A DNA stretch of 34,696 bases from Clostridia bacterium (GTDB lineage: Bacteria > Bacillota > Clostridia > Oscillospirales > CAG-272): positions 1 to 34,696 of the forward strand of contig JAFTCY010000030.1 in NCBI GenBank assembly GCA_017454465.1, in the 5' to 3' direction. Numbering within the stretch: the stretch's first letter is position 1; the number at the start of each line of letters is the position of its first letter. The notes under the pieces are model-generated. The model was not told the origin of the DNA and ran no database searches. It saw only the letters and a program-made list of their open reading frames with translations. The position numbers and the translations under genes were made by a program. Of the stretch, positions 23,555 through 31,405 are shown in pieces.

Positions 23555-24406
23555 TTAAATGTATTTGCTGCAGTTTATCCTGATCCGTCCGCTGCGGGTC
23601 TCCCCGCCGCTTTCCTTAATGACGTATTTTCCGTATCCCCGTATAGACAATACATCATATGGCATTACCTGGGAATCCGGTTTCAGATCCTGTACGTAAG
23701 ACCGCTCTACAAGTCCGGATCTGATCATATCTGCCGAAGCCTCCCTGGATCTTCCTGTTATGGCCTTGACAATACAGTCCAGCCTCCTGGAGGCTGCGTT
23801 GAGCGTCATTTCCTCAAATATCCTCGGGATCTCAAAAAGAGGATCAGAATCCATAATCTCTGTTTTGACCGAGTCGTGACCGACCGCTTTCAATTCAGCG
23901 CACACATAACCCGAGATCTTTTCAGAAACGAATACTCCGGCCTCCCTGTCTGATATTCTGAAAATATCACCTATATATTCCCGGCCAACGCCAAGGCCCA
24001 TCAGAGCGCCCAGACAGTCTCTGTGTCCAAGCCTTCCATACTGGCTTCCGCTTATCCTGATGCATTTTATCCCAATTTCTTCTGCGATCTCAGGATTTAC
24101 TGACAGAAATTCCGCAAAGTCCAGGTTTCTTTCCGCATCCAGCGGCAATGAGTGGGGCGCTGCATCCGGCATCAGCCATTCTGGCAAAAAAACCGTGGCG
24201 CACCTTTCGGCACCACGGCTGCCGCCCCAAAAGAAGCATCTGGAAATTCCGTTTCCGATACGGGCGATTAGTTCATTATATACATCTATCTTTTCCGCAG
24301 GCGAAAGAAAGTTCGTTGCCGCAACAGAATACTCCGACTCGCGGAACTTATCCAAAGCCCTTGAAACGCTGACAGAAATAATCATATGTCTTTCTATATC
24401 ATGCAT
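23555..24406 (-). CDS. ylmH: YlmH/RqcP2-like S4-domain RNA-binding protein
   Basis: A 283-residue protein of the YlmH family, found in the division cluster of Firmicutes and linked to ribosome quality control. The middle block GSQYGRLGHRDCLGALMGLGVGREYIGDI is the YlmH hallmark. The C-terminal S4 domain (about 200-265) begins with ASRRLDCIVKAITGRSREASADMI. The chosen ATG (24406) overlaps the end of yggT by 13 bases; an ATG seven codons later (24385) is an alternative because the ribosome binding site is weak. Confidence 0.9.
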   Translation of the reverse strand: MHDIERHMIISVSVSRALDKFRESEYSVAATNFLSPAEKIDVYNELIARIGNGISRCFFWGGSRGAERCATVFLPEWLMPDAAPHSLPLDAERNLDFAEFLSVNPEIAEEIGIKCIRISGSQYGRLGHRDCLGALMGLGVGREYIGDIFRISDREAGVFVSEKISGYVCAELKAVGHDSVKTEIMDSDPLFEIPRIFEEMTLNAASRRLDCIVKAITGRSREASADMIRSGLVERSYVQDLKPDSQVMPYDVLSIRGYGKYVIKESGGETRSGRIRINCSKYI

Positions 24407-24666
24407 GCATAGCTCAGCAACGCCAAAATAATCACCGTAACTATGAACGGCACATCAACCGGTGAATTCCTGAACCATCCGAACCTGTCAAACAATGCCC
24501 TGACAGGCCAGGTAAGCGTATCTGTGATTGCATAGACCACCCTTGTGAATTTGTTATCCTCATCGGGCATGATCCAGCTCATGACAGCTCCCACCACCAT
24601 GCATACCAGCAACGCATCAATAAATATGTACGCTGCGGTCCTGATCACATAAAAAACGTTATCCAA
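24394..24666 (-). CDS. yggT: YggT family membrane protein
   Basis: A 90-residue membrane protein with two hydrophobic segments (about 10-30 and 68-88) and the linking ITDTLTWPVRALFDRFGW stretch characteristic of YggT (YlmG). Family members are linked to cell-division or envelope organisation; the biochemical role is unclear. The start is TTG, with GAGGTGG a few bases upstream. It lies between sepF and ylmH, its usual place. Confidence 0.88.
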   Translation of the reverse strand: MDNVFYVIRTAAYIFIDALLVCMVVGAVMSWIMPDEDNKFTRVVYAITDTLTWPVRALFDRFGWFRNSPVDVPFIVTVIILALLSYACMI

Positions 24667-24714
24667 AATCCACCTCTGCGCACTGTTTGACTGCTGCGCT
24701 GTCAGCGGGCAATC

Positions 24715-25275
24715 TTAGTTGAAATCTGCGAAATCGTCAAGTCCGTTGTCTTTTTCAGGCTCAGGTTCCGGTTCGGGCTGAGGCTCAGCCTTGCGCTGCG
24801 TGACCTTAGCTTCCCCGACATCCACGTTGGAAGGGGTGATAACATACGCACTCGTAGCGATTCTTCTCAGATTGCCCCCGATGGAATATGCAACCCCGGA
24901 CAGGAAGTCAATAAGCCTGCGGGATGCTTCCTTGCTTGTGTTTTCGAGATTGAGAACAACTGTGCACTTGTTGAGCAGATGGTTCGCTATCTGCGATGCG
25001 ATCTCAGTATCATATGTCTGCGGGGGACGTACTACCTGCATCTTGATATTGGCTCCGGAAAGGCTGATCCCTCCCTGAGGCCCCATATTAACGTGCTGAT
25101 TTCCTACAGCCTGATACTGAGCCGCGGGTCCGTTTGCGAGCTGTACGTCATTATCATTGACATCATCCGCATACCCGTCGTTATTGTCAAATCCGTTGTA
25201 GTAATCTTCCTCGTAGTTGTCGTCATAGACCTCATTGGAACCTGTAACTTTCTTCAGTCTGTCCATGATACCCAT
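24715..25275 (-). CDS. sepF: Cell division protein SepF
   Basis: An FtsZ membrane anchor and Z-ring bundler. The 186-residue protein has the N-terminal amphipathic MGIMDRLKKVTG membrane-targeting helix and an acidic, Asn/Asp/Tyr-rich linker (about 17-65). The SepF core follows (about 75-155: CTVVLNLENTSKEASRRLIDFLSG and the GGNLRRIATSAYVITP block). The C-terminal tail has a Pro-Glu repeat and ends in an acidic DDFADFN. GGAGG stands 7 bases before the ATG. Confidence 0.95.
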   Translation of the reverse strand: MGIMDRLKKVTGSNEVYDDNYEEDYYNGFDNNDGYADDVNDNDVQLANGPAAQYQAVGNQHVNMGPQGGISLSGANIKMQVVRPPQTYDTEIASQIANHLLNKCTVVLNLENTSKEASRRLIDFLSGVAYSIGGNLRRIATSAYVITPSNVDVGEAKVTQRKAEPQPEPEPEPEKDNGLDDFADFN

Positions 25276-25314
25276 ATATATGCCTCCGTTCTGCCATATG
25301 CGGCAGGAATGATA

Positions 25315-26025
25315 TTAATACTTTCTGGAGCCGAATATCGCGCTGCCGACCCTTACAAGATTCGAGCCCTCTTCGATCGCGCACTCGAAACTGTCGCTCA
25401 TTCCCATCGACAGCAATACATGCTCTCCCATATTATGCAATTTTTTTCCGAAATTGTCAACAAAAATAGTATAAGATTCTCTAAAATATTTGCGGAACTC
25501 GCTGGTATTCTCACATTTGGGAGCCATTGTCATCATACCGCATACCCGGATCCTGTCAAAACACGAAAGCTGTTCCAGAAAATCACGCACTTCAGACCCT
25601 GCTATCCCTGATTTTGACTCCTCCATCCCTATATTGACTTCAACGAGAACATCCTGGACCACATCTCTCTTTTCGCAAACCCGCTGTATTTCTTCAGCAA
25701 GTTTCACAGAATCGAGAGAATGGATCAGCCCGGCTTTTCCCGCTATATATTTGACTTTATTTGTCTGAAGATGGCCTATAAAATCCAACCTGGCTCCCGC
25801 ACCGGTAACAGCGTCATATTTTGCGGTAAACTCCTGGGCTCTGTTCTCTCCGCACAGATCCAGCCCGAAGGTCTCTATGAGATATACCACCTCCTCTGGA
25901 TCCACGGTCTTTGTGGCAGCGAGCAGGCGGACTTCTCCCCCTCCCCGCTTCTGTTTCGCATTCTCTATTCTTTCAATGACTCTCAGGTAATTATCCCTGA
26001 GCTCGATTTTTCTTTCTTCCGTCAT
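25315..26025 (-). CDS. yggS: YggS/PLPBP pyridoxal-phosphate homeostasis protein
   Basis: A cytosolic pyridoxal 5'-phosphate-binding protein of the YggS (YlmE) family involved in vitamin B6 and amino-acid homeostasis. The 236-residue protein has VRLLAATKTV with the PLP Lys39, LCGENRAQEF, LDFIGHLQTNKVKYI and IHSLDSVKLAEEI, the standard block order. The C terminus carries LSMGMSDSFECAIEEGSNLVRVGSAIFG. No enzymatic activity is expected for the family. It sits directly before sepF, as ylmE does in Bacillus. Confidence 0.94.
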   Translation of the reverse strand: MTEERKIELRDNYLRVIERIENAKQKRGGGEVRLLAATKTVDPEEVVYLIETFGLDLCGENRAQEFTAKYDAVTGAGARLDFIGHLQTNKVKYIAGKAGLIHSLDSVKLAEEIQRVCEKRDVVQDVLVEVNIGMEESKSGIAGSEVRDFLEQLSCFDRIRVCGMMTMAPKCENTSEFRKYFRESYTIFVDNFGKKLHNMGEHVLLSMGMSDSFECAIEEGSNLVRVGSAIFGSRKY

Positions 26026-26040
26026 GCTATGTTCACCGCC

Positions 26041-27327
26041 TCAGTCAACGACCTTGCCGCTGTATATGCCTGTTCCCTCTACCACTATGACATCGTTCTG
26101 CCTGATCCACTGGTATTCCTGCCCACCCTGCACTGCAGGGACTGCCGTGCTGTCGGAATCATCCGGGTTCCCGGTGCATATGACGTACCCGTCACCTTCG
26201 TAGATCACACTGACGCGCCTGAATTCTATTGATACTTTGTTCTTTATATACACGCCCTGATATCCGTCCACCACTCTGAGCGCGGTAAGCGGGATCTTAA
26301 ACCCGTCATACTCCATAAGATCTATCCTGACGGGTTGTTTCCTGGCATAGTCAAAGTCTTTCGGCATCATTCCGCAGCTGAATATGCCGAAATGCTTTTC
26401 TCCGGCTTCATCTGACACGACATTTTCCAGTTTCATTCTCAGGCTGAGATTGTTGTACGGGAAAAAGACAGAATACGTGCCGTTTTCCTCCAGGTACATC
26501 GTCTGGGAAAGCTCACATGCGATATACCACTTATAACCCCGCACCAGGGTCCCGATACAGTTGTCCGGAAGCGAAGGCTCAGCACTGTCCGTAATACTGC
26601 TCAGCCTGCTGAAAGTAATGTCTTCGAGCTGTGATGTGGAAAATGTCTCACCATATCCGTCATATTCAGAAAAGAAATATCCCGCCCCTATGGCCGAAAC
26701 GGTTTCTACCCTGGCTCCCAGTTGGGATTTTAAAGATTCTCTTTCCCTGTTCAGTTCCTCGATCTGCTTTCCAAGATCTGTACTGTCCCCTGTCAGTATC
26801 TCTTTCCTTTTTACGCCCAGCAGAACAGAAGATTTCAGTTTTGTGGCTCCCGAAAGGTCTCCCTTTTCAGCTGATTCACGTATAAGGAGGAAGCTGTTGT
26901 AGATCTCCTGCTCTGCGGCCTGTGCGGAATACATGTACTTCTGGTCTCCGCTGCTTTTCTCAAGCAGTTCGATCTGTGCGTCAAGCTCAGCCATTCTCCG
27001 CATGATCTCGGGTGAGTCGTTTGTATATATTTCTGCTATCTTCTGTCCGGCCGAGACCTTATCCCCGTCTCCTACTGATCTGACGACCCCCCCGCTGTGT
27101 GACGAAGACATGAAGACCGGAGTTTCGTCTCTGAAGACATAAGCCTCAGTGGACTCAGTCTTTATGACGGTTTCTACGACCGCGTCCGACAGTTCCATCT
27201 CGGGTGAGAACTTTCCGACAATGTAATAGCCGGCAAAGATCATAACGGCAACAGCGAATACTGCCGTAATGATATATGCCCCGGTACGGCCGAGATATTT
27301 TTTGTCATATCTCTCCGACAGTCCCAC
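26041..27327 (-). CDS. HlyD-like membrane-fusion adaptor
   Basis: A 428-residue protein with one N-terminal transmembrane helix (about 20-42). A biotinyl-lipoyl-like region with GGVVRSVGDGDKVSAGQKIAEIY follows. A coiled-coil hairpin (about 105-210) and a C-terminal beta barrel follow. This is the HlyD adaptor layout, but no ABC, RND or MFS partner gene lies beside it. The start is GTG at 27327, preceded by AAGGAGG at 9 bases; an upstream TTG (27360) overlapping the truB stop is the alternative. Its place between truB and yggS suggests a division or envelope role rather than drug export (inference). Confidence 0.82.
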   Translation of the reverse strand: MGLSERYDKKYLGRTGAYIITAVFAVAVMIFAGYYIVGKFSPEMELSDAVVETVIKTESTEAYVFRDETPVFMSSSHSGGVVRSVGDGDKVSAGQKIAEIYTNDSPEIMRRMAELDAQIELLEKSSGDQKYMYSAQAAEQEIYNSFLLIRESAEKGDLSGATKLKSSVLLGVKRKEILTGDSTDLGKQIEELNRERESLKSQLGARVETVSAIGAGYFFSEYDGYGETFSTSQLEDITFSRLSSITDSAEPSLPDNCIGTLVRGYKWYIACELSQTMYLEENGTYSVFFPYNNLSLRMKLENVVSDEAGEKHFGIFSCGMMPKDFDYARKQPVRIDLMEYDGFKIPLTALRVVDGYQGVYIKNKVSIEFRRVSVIYEGDGYVICTGNPDDSDSTAVPAVQGGQEYQWIRQNDVIVVEGTGIYSGKVVD

Positions 27328-27356
27328 TTTTCTCACCCTCCTTCCGCAGATATAAT

Positions 27357-28271
27357 TCAAAGAACGAAAAGCTTGTCATGCCTTATGCAGATACTGTCCG
27401 TTCCCCTGACTGCCCTGCCTATGGCAAAGAAGTCATTTCCTTCGGACAGCGTGACAAGCTCTCCTTCCTTCAGGTCAAGTCCAAGCATTTTCTGATCTAT
27501 CATAGAACCGTTTTTCACAAGAGCAGCCTGCCTTTTGTCGAGTCTTACGGCAGGCATGCCGGCAAACGCCGATTCCACGGGAAGCAGCCTTTCAACTCTT
27601 TCCTCATAGCTCAATCCTTCAAGTTCGTCAACAGCCAGCGACGAATCTATGGTATATACACCCGATGCGGTCCTTCTGAGAGAGCTCATGGCTGCACCGC
27701 AACCGAGTTTTTTGCCGATATCAGCGCACAGTGTCCTTACGTATGTGCCTTTTGTGCACTCTACATACAGTCTGTAGCTGTCACGTGAAATCCTCTCAGC
27801 CTTCAGGGATTTTATGCAAACACTTCTCGGTTCCCGGCTGACCTCTTCTCCGCGCCTTGCGAGGTCCACCAGTTTCCTGCCCCCCACCTTCAAAGCGGAA
27901 TACATGGGCGGGACCTGGGTTATATGCCCGGAGAACTCTCCCGCCGTCCTCAGCACCTCAGCTTCGTCAGGGATATCATCGGAAGCCGAAAGCACCCTTC
28001 CGGTTATATCCTCGGTGTCTGTGGTGATCCCCAGCTTCATCTCACAGATGTACTTCTTGTCATGCTCCATGAGGTATTCAGAAGCTTTGGCTGCTCTGCC
28101 CACAAGGATCACCAGCACTCCGGTAGCCATGGGATCAAGAGTTCCCGTGTGACCTATCTTTCTTGTGCAATAGAGTTTCCGACACCGGGATACAATGTCA
28201 TGGCTGGTCACCCCGGCATGCTTGTCGATCACAAGGATACCCATGGGGCCGCCGGTGATCTCACTGCTCAT
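27357..28271 (-). CDS. truB: tRNA pseudouridine-55 synthase TruB
   Basis: Forms pseudouridine at position 55 in the T-loop of tRNAs. The 304-residue protein has GILVIDKHAGVTSHDIV, GHTGTLDPMATGVL with catalytic Asp46, YICEMKLGITTDTEDITG and QVPPMYSALKVGG in the family order. A PUA-like C-terminal region follows. The start ATG overlaps the end of rbfA by 11 bases. The rbfA-truB pairing is widely conserved. Confidence 0.96.
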   Translation of the reverse strand: MSSEITGGPMGILVIDKHAGVTSHDIVSRCRKLYCTRKIGHTGTLDPMATGVLVILVGRAAKASEYLMEHDKKYICEMKLGITTDTEDITGRVLSASDDIPDEAEVLRTAGEFSGHITQVPPMYSALKVGGRKLVDLARRGEEVSREPRSVCIKSLKAERISRDSYRLYVECTKGTYVRTLCADIGKKLGCGAAMSSLRRTASGVYTIDSSLAVDELEGLSYEERVERLLPVESAFAGMPAVRLDKRQAALVKNGSMIDQKMLGLDLKEGELVTLSEGNDFFAIGRAVRGTDSICIRHDKLFVL

Positions 28272-28629
28272 CCGGATTCGTTTCCCTTTCTTCCTCTATC
28301 TTCTTTATGAGGGCAGATATCTCAGCCCCGCGTTTCATCCCCTCGTCCCTGACGAAGGTTATCTCCGGCGTCTGCCTCAGATTAATGCTTTCCGCAAGGC
28401 GGGACCTGAAGAAAGGAGCTGCTGACTTCAGGCCCTTTTTAAGTTCCTTTTCGTCGCATTCGCCGTAGACTGAATAATATACCTTTGCATACTTGAGGTC
28501 CGCCGAGACATCTGCTCCTGTAATGCTTATCATCGCGCCGGATACTCTCGGGTCCTTGACATCCCTGATTATGCGGGCGCACTCCTCGGTAAAAGCTCCG
28601 TCTATCTTGTTTTTTCTGTAACCTGCCAT
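28261..28629 (-). CDS. rbfA: Ribosome-binding factor A
   Basis: A 30S assembly factor with a KH-like fold. The 122-residue protein has the family's ECARIIRDVKDPRVSGAMISIT and DLKYAKVYYSVYG stretches, then FFRSRLAESINLRQTPEITFVRDEG and an acidic C terminus. It lies 12 bases after capA and overlaps truB, so it is in the same transcript. The usual infB and nusA neighbours are not in this window. Confidence 0.95.
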   Translation of the reverse strand: MAGYRKNKIDGAFTEECARIIRDVKDPRVSGAMISITGADVSADLKYAKVYYSVYGECDEKELKKGLKSAAPFFRSRLAESINLRQTPEITFVRDEGMKRGAEISALIKKIEEERETNPDEQ

Positions 28630-28641
28630 ATCATTTTCCGC

Positions 28642-29907
28642 CTATTTGAGATAATCCGGGAGAAATTCCGGATCGATACACCCGAGAACTATGTTTTTCG
28701 CTGTATCATATGTAAGTGCCTGCCCGTATATCGACGGGTTGCCCAGGCCGTGCGTTGCGGCAATGTCCGATGAATACATATCCAGGGGGTATACCCTCGT
28801 ATTGTACCAGTTCCAGTCGTAGTATATTACAGTGGGCGTCAGAAGAGGACTGGTTATTTCATACTTTCCGCCCACCAGCGAAATATCGAACGACAGCATC
28901 CCGCCTACGAGAGTCATGGGTGAAGCCTGCCCACAGGCAAAGTTCCCCAGTGAAAAAATGCACAGTGTCCTGTTTCCGTCTTTGCCCTCTATCCACTCGA
29001 CAGGCTCAAGGCAATGTGAATGATGTCCCAGTATAACAGCAGCCCCGTTATCGGCGATGACCTGGGCAAGATGTCTCTGGTCCGGTATGGGATCATATGT
29101 ATACTCAATGCCCCAGTGCATCGAAACGATCGTCATGTCGGCGATCTGCTTTGCCCTCTGCATATCTGAAACGATCCTTTCCTCATCTATGTACGGGACC
29201 ACCATTTCAGACCCGTAAGGAAGGGTTATTCCGTTTGTGCCGTATGTGTATGACAGCCACGCGATCCTCAGCCCGTCATATTCCGTGACCCTGATATCGT
29301 CAAAATCATTCTGATCGTAATGCCCTCCCAAAAGTGTGACAGGCTGCTCGTGCCAGAAATCAAGGGTGCTCCTGTAACCGCTCTCTCCTTTGTCAAGCTC
29401 GTGGTTGTTTGCCATGTTGATCACATCATAGCCTATCTCTACCAGATCAAGACCCAGTTGCTGGGGACAGTTGAAGCAGGGATAGCCTGAATAGCCGTAC
29501 TCGGCTCCCGCCATGACGGTCTCCTGGTTTATGAAGGCGATATCCGCCTCTGATATATACGGCCTTATATATTCATACATTGGGAGAAAATCGTATTCTT
29601 TTTCAGCCGTCCCTCTTATGGCTGCGTCCATGTAGATATTCGGATGAATGAGGTTGTCGCCGCACGCGATGACGTGGAGCAGAACACCGTCAACGGGCTC
29701 TACCCTGTCCGATGTCTCGATGATCGTGTCCGGAATGAGTTTTCCCGACACCGGCTGTGTTGAGGCAGATCTCACTGATTCGCCAGACTGCCACTCCGAG
29801 CCGCTGTCAGTCGTATCCGTCTGCACAGGTGCGGCGTCCCTGCACCCTGGAAGAACAAGGAGGGCGGAAACAAGAATGACTGCCGCCAGATTTTTTATCT
29901 TTATCAT
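28642..29907 (-). CDS. CapA-like PGA_cap lipoprotein
   Basis: A 421-residue lipid-anchored metallophosphoesterase-like protein of the CapA/PgsA group. The signal peptide ends in LPGC with lipidated Cys22; a Thr/Ser-rich linker follows. The PGA_cap domain shows ACGDNLIHPN, INQETV, NMANNHELDKG, SMHWGIEY and GHHSHCLEP, a metal-binding pattern. The family includes poly-gamma-glutamate capsule proteins, but no capB or capC genes are beside it. The ATG at 29907 is chosen because GGAGG stands 4 bases before it and the signal peptide begins there; the frame is open 27 codons upstream. It is the first gene of the long operon. Confidence 0.88.
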   Translation of the reverse strand: MIKIKNLAAVILVSALLVLPGCRDAAPVQTDTTDSGSEWQSGESVRSASTQPVSGKLIPDTIIETSDRVEPVDGVLLHVIACGDNLIHPNIYMDAAIRGTAEKEYDFLPMYEYIRPYISEADIAFINQETVMAGAEYGYSGYPCFNCPQQLGLDLVEIGYDVINMANNHELDKGESGYRSTLDFWHEQPVTLLGGHYDQNDFDDIRVTEYDGLRIAWLSYTYGTNGITLPYGSEMVVPYIDEERIVSDMQRAKQIADMTIVSMHWGIEYTYDPIPDQRHLAQVIADNGAAVILGHHSHCLEPVEWIEGKDGNRTLCIFSLGNFACGQASPMTLVGGMLSFDISLVGGKYEITSPLLTPTVIYYDWNWYNTRVYPLDMYSSDIAATHGLGNPSIYGQALTYDTAKNIVLGCIDPEFLPDYLK

Positions 29908-29964
29908 TTTTCCTCCAAAAAATCGAATATCCCGAAGATTTGATGTCATATCTATACAGATATC

Positions 29965-29993
29965 ATTATACCAAATGGCCGGGTCCAATGCAA
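29965..29993 (-). promoter_or_regulatory. Promoter of the capA-rluD operon
   Basis: On the minus strand TTGCAT (29988-29993) and a perfect TATAAT (29965-29970) are 17 bases apart. From here eleven genes follow on the same strand with gaps of no more than about 50 bases and no terminator seen until after rluD. Confidence 0.8.
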
Positions 29994-30021
29994 TAAGAAA
30001 ACTGAGTGATACGGTTCACTC
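29994..30021 (-). terminator. Terminator-like hairpin on the minus strand
   Basis: GAGTGA, a 6-base loop and TCACTC (30004-30021) are followed on the minus strand by AGTTTTCTTATT. It would end a minus-strand transcript arriving from the right, immediately before the capA promoter. The stem is short. Confidence 0.5.
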
Positions 30022-30060
30022 CAAAAGCCCCTTCATTCAGGGATCTCCTTCCGCTGCCCG

Positions 30061-30201
30061 TTAACGCAAAAGCTCCCGGGTCGCCGGGGAAGACTCGGCA
30101 AATTCCGGAAGCCATAAGACATCCTGCGATTCTCTGTCCCCGAAAGAACAGACTTCGGTATTTACGATTAACGTCGAAGAATGCACGGTGACTTGTCTCA
30201 C
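30061..30201 (-). other. Orphan 46-codon reading frame, possible gene remnant
   Basis: Between an in-frame stop just upstream (30202-30204) and a TAA at 30061, a 46-codon frame with protein-like composition is open: it contains VNTEVCSFGDRESQDVLWL. It starts with GTG but has no ribosome binding site. A terminator-like hairpin lies 40 bases downstream. It may be the 3' end of a gene disrupted on its upstream side. I do not recognise it. Confidence 0.25.
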
Positions 30202-30224
30202 TCAGCCCATGGATCTTATATGGT

Positions 30225-30258
30225 CACAAACCACATCAAAATGCGGTTTGTGTCTTTT
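30225..30258 (+). terminator. Orphan plus-strand terminator-like hairpin
   Basis: CACAAACC (30225-30232) pairs with GGTTTGTG (30245-30252) across a 12-base loop, followed by TCTTTTTA. There is no plus-strand gene upstream for it to terminate within this region. Confidence 0.55.
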
Positions 30259-30300
30259 TATTCCATGCTTTATTTGATTTACAAGGATTATTTCGGTTTT

Positions 30301-30320
30301 TTGTAGCCAAATTGTAGCCA
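30301..30320. repeat. Short direct repeat TTGTAGCCA
   Basis: Two identical 9-base units TTGTAGCCA lie at 30301-30309 and 30312-30320, separated by AA. They sit in AT-rich sequence between the orphan hairpin and the pseudo-ATPase gene. They could be recombinase- or repressor-binding sites of a former element; no integrase gene is present. Confidence 0.5.
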
Positions 30321-30376
30321 GCGAACTTCGCCTGTCAACTATTTGAAAATTCTAAGATTGCTTTTTTGCTTTTTGA

Positions 30377-31354
30377 TTAGTCAGGACTATCTGTTTTTTG
30401 TAAAAGATGGTTAAAAATCTTGGTTATGGTAGCGTATCCAACGATACGTTCACCTTCTTGTATCCTAACTTTTTTGCCAATCCACAAGGAATGTGGATAT
30501 GCTCCTGGAGTGATAAATGTAATGGTTCCCATTGTTTTTCCATTTGGCGGGATTGGCTCGTCGGAGTAGTATGTATGAGTACCAGTAGTCAGATAGTCAT
30601 CTTTGACAAGATGCGCTGGTCTGTAACCACTGCACACAGGTCTATTTTTTGTGCCGTTGAATTCGATTAACGCCTCAACATCTGGTGATCTTTCAACAAC
30701 TGATTTTACCTCATCGTTCTTTTGTTCATTGCTCTCGCTGTATCGTTCGCCAACAGGCAAGACAACTATTTTTCCCAGATTTTCCAACATTTTTAAACAT
30801 CCACTAATGTTGTTATGAAATCCGTTGAAGCGTTCGCGGCTGAACCATGGGAAGCAGAACAATTTCTTTCCGTATGCAGTTCCTATTGCAGCCATTGCAC
30901 GAAATCTTTCGTTCCCCGTTTGTTTGATTGGACGTTCAAAACGCTGATCATCCAATTTGAAGTGGTCAATAATTTCCAAGCAAGATAGATTACTACCGCT
31001 GCGTTTAATACCACGAATGATTTGTTCCTTTACAGTTCTATTAGATGAAAACAACGGGTACAGTTCGTCCATATAGCATGTATTTCCAGATATACCCTCC
31101 AAAGAAGATGGTGTGCCGTTTACAATAATCACCGGTTTTTCAAGTAATATAAAATCTTTATGGCGATATTTGAACATCGACAGCAGGTAACTGACTTCCC
31201 AGTTCCCGGAGTCTATGTCTCCTGTCAACTGATTAATTCCAGAATAAAAGGCATAGTAGTTAAGACGTGATAACACACCTGTTGAAGAATAATACATCGA
31301 CCTGGGTCGTACATATCCGTCACCTGGAATACACTCAATTACCATTTCTTCCAT
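30377..31354 (-). CDS. Degenerate ABC-type ATPase fused to an EF-Tu domain-3-like module
   Basis: A 325-residue protein I cannot name. Residues 38-203 follow the course of an ABC ATPase but with altered key residues. A Walker A-like GDIDSGNWEVSYLL (45-58) lacks the GKS/T core. A Q-loop-like stretch CYMDELYPLFSSNRTVKEQI (93-112) follows. The signature region reads KQTGNERFRAMAAIG (144-158), and CFPWFS stands where Walker B would be. KIVVLPVG (195-202) replaces the switch strand. Residues 226-312 resemble EF-Tu domain 3: SGYRPAHL, TTG, a TITFITP strand, then IQEGERIVGYATIT. GGAG stands 7 bases before the ATG at 31354. The gene is visibly more AT-rich than its neighbours and abuts a broken SLH gene. 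A role in translation or immunity is only a guess. Confidence 0.72.
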   Translation of the reverse strand: MEEMVIECIPGDGYVRPRSMYYSSTGVLSRLNYYAFYSGINQLTGDIDSGNWEVSYLLSMFKYRHKDFILLEKPVIIVNGTPSSLEGISGNTCYMDELYPLFSSNRTVKEQIIRGIKRSGSNLSCLEIIDHFKLDDQRFERPIKQTGNERFRAMAAIGTAYGKKLFCFPWFSRERFNGFHNNISGCLKMLENLGKIVVLPVGERYSESNEQKNDEVKSVVERSPDVEALIEFNGTKNRPVCSGYRPAHLVKDDYLTTGTHTYYSDEPIPPNGKTMGTITFITPGAYPHSLWIGKKVRIQEGERIVGYATITKIFNHLLQKTDSPD

Positions 31355-31405
31355 AACTTTTCTCCTGCCTCGAATATCAGGTATAAATTGAAAGACCTTT
31401 TTTTC

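Larger units (their letters stand above)
30202..30376. other. AT-rich junction zone without a gene
   Basis: This stretch holds the orphan plus-strand hairpin and the TTGTAGCCA repeats, listed separately, and is otherwise AT-rich with no coding character on either strand. It looks like the left end of the sequence carrying the pseudo-ATPase gene. Confidence 0.45.

Noticed and set aside
28642..29988. Longer start for the CapA-like protein
   Set aside because: The frame is open upstream to 29988, but the lipoprotein signal peptide and a GGAGG site fix the start at 29907; the extra codons overlap the operon promoter.
30061..30210. Structured RNA such as 6S RNA or tmRNA between capA and the pseudo-ATPase gene
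   Set aside because: Some local hairpins exist, but none of the conserved sequence blocks or a closing stem of these RNAs was found.
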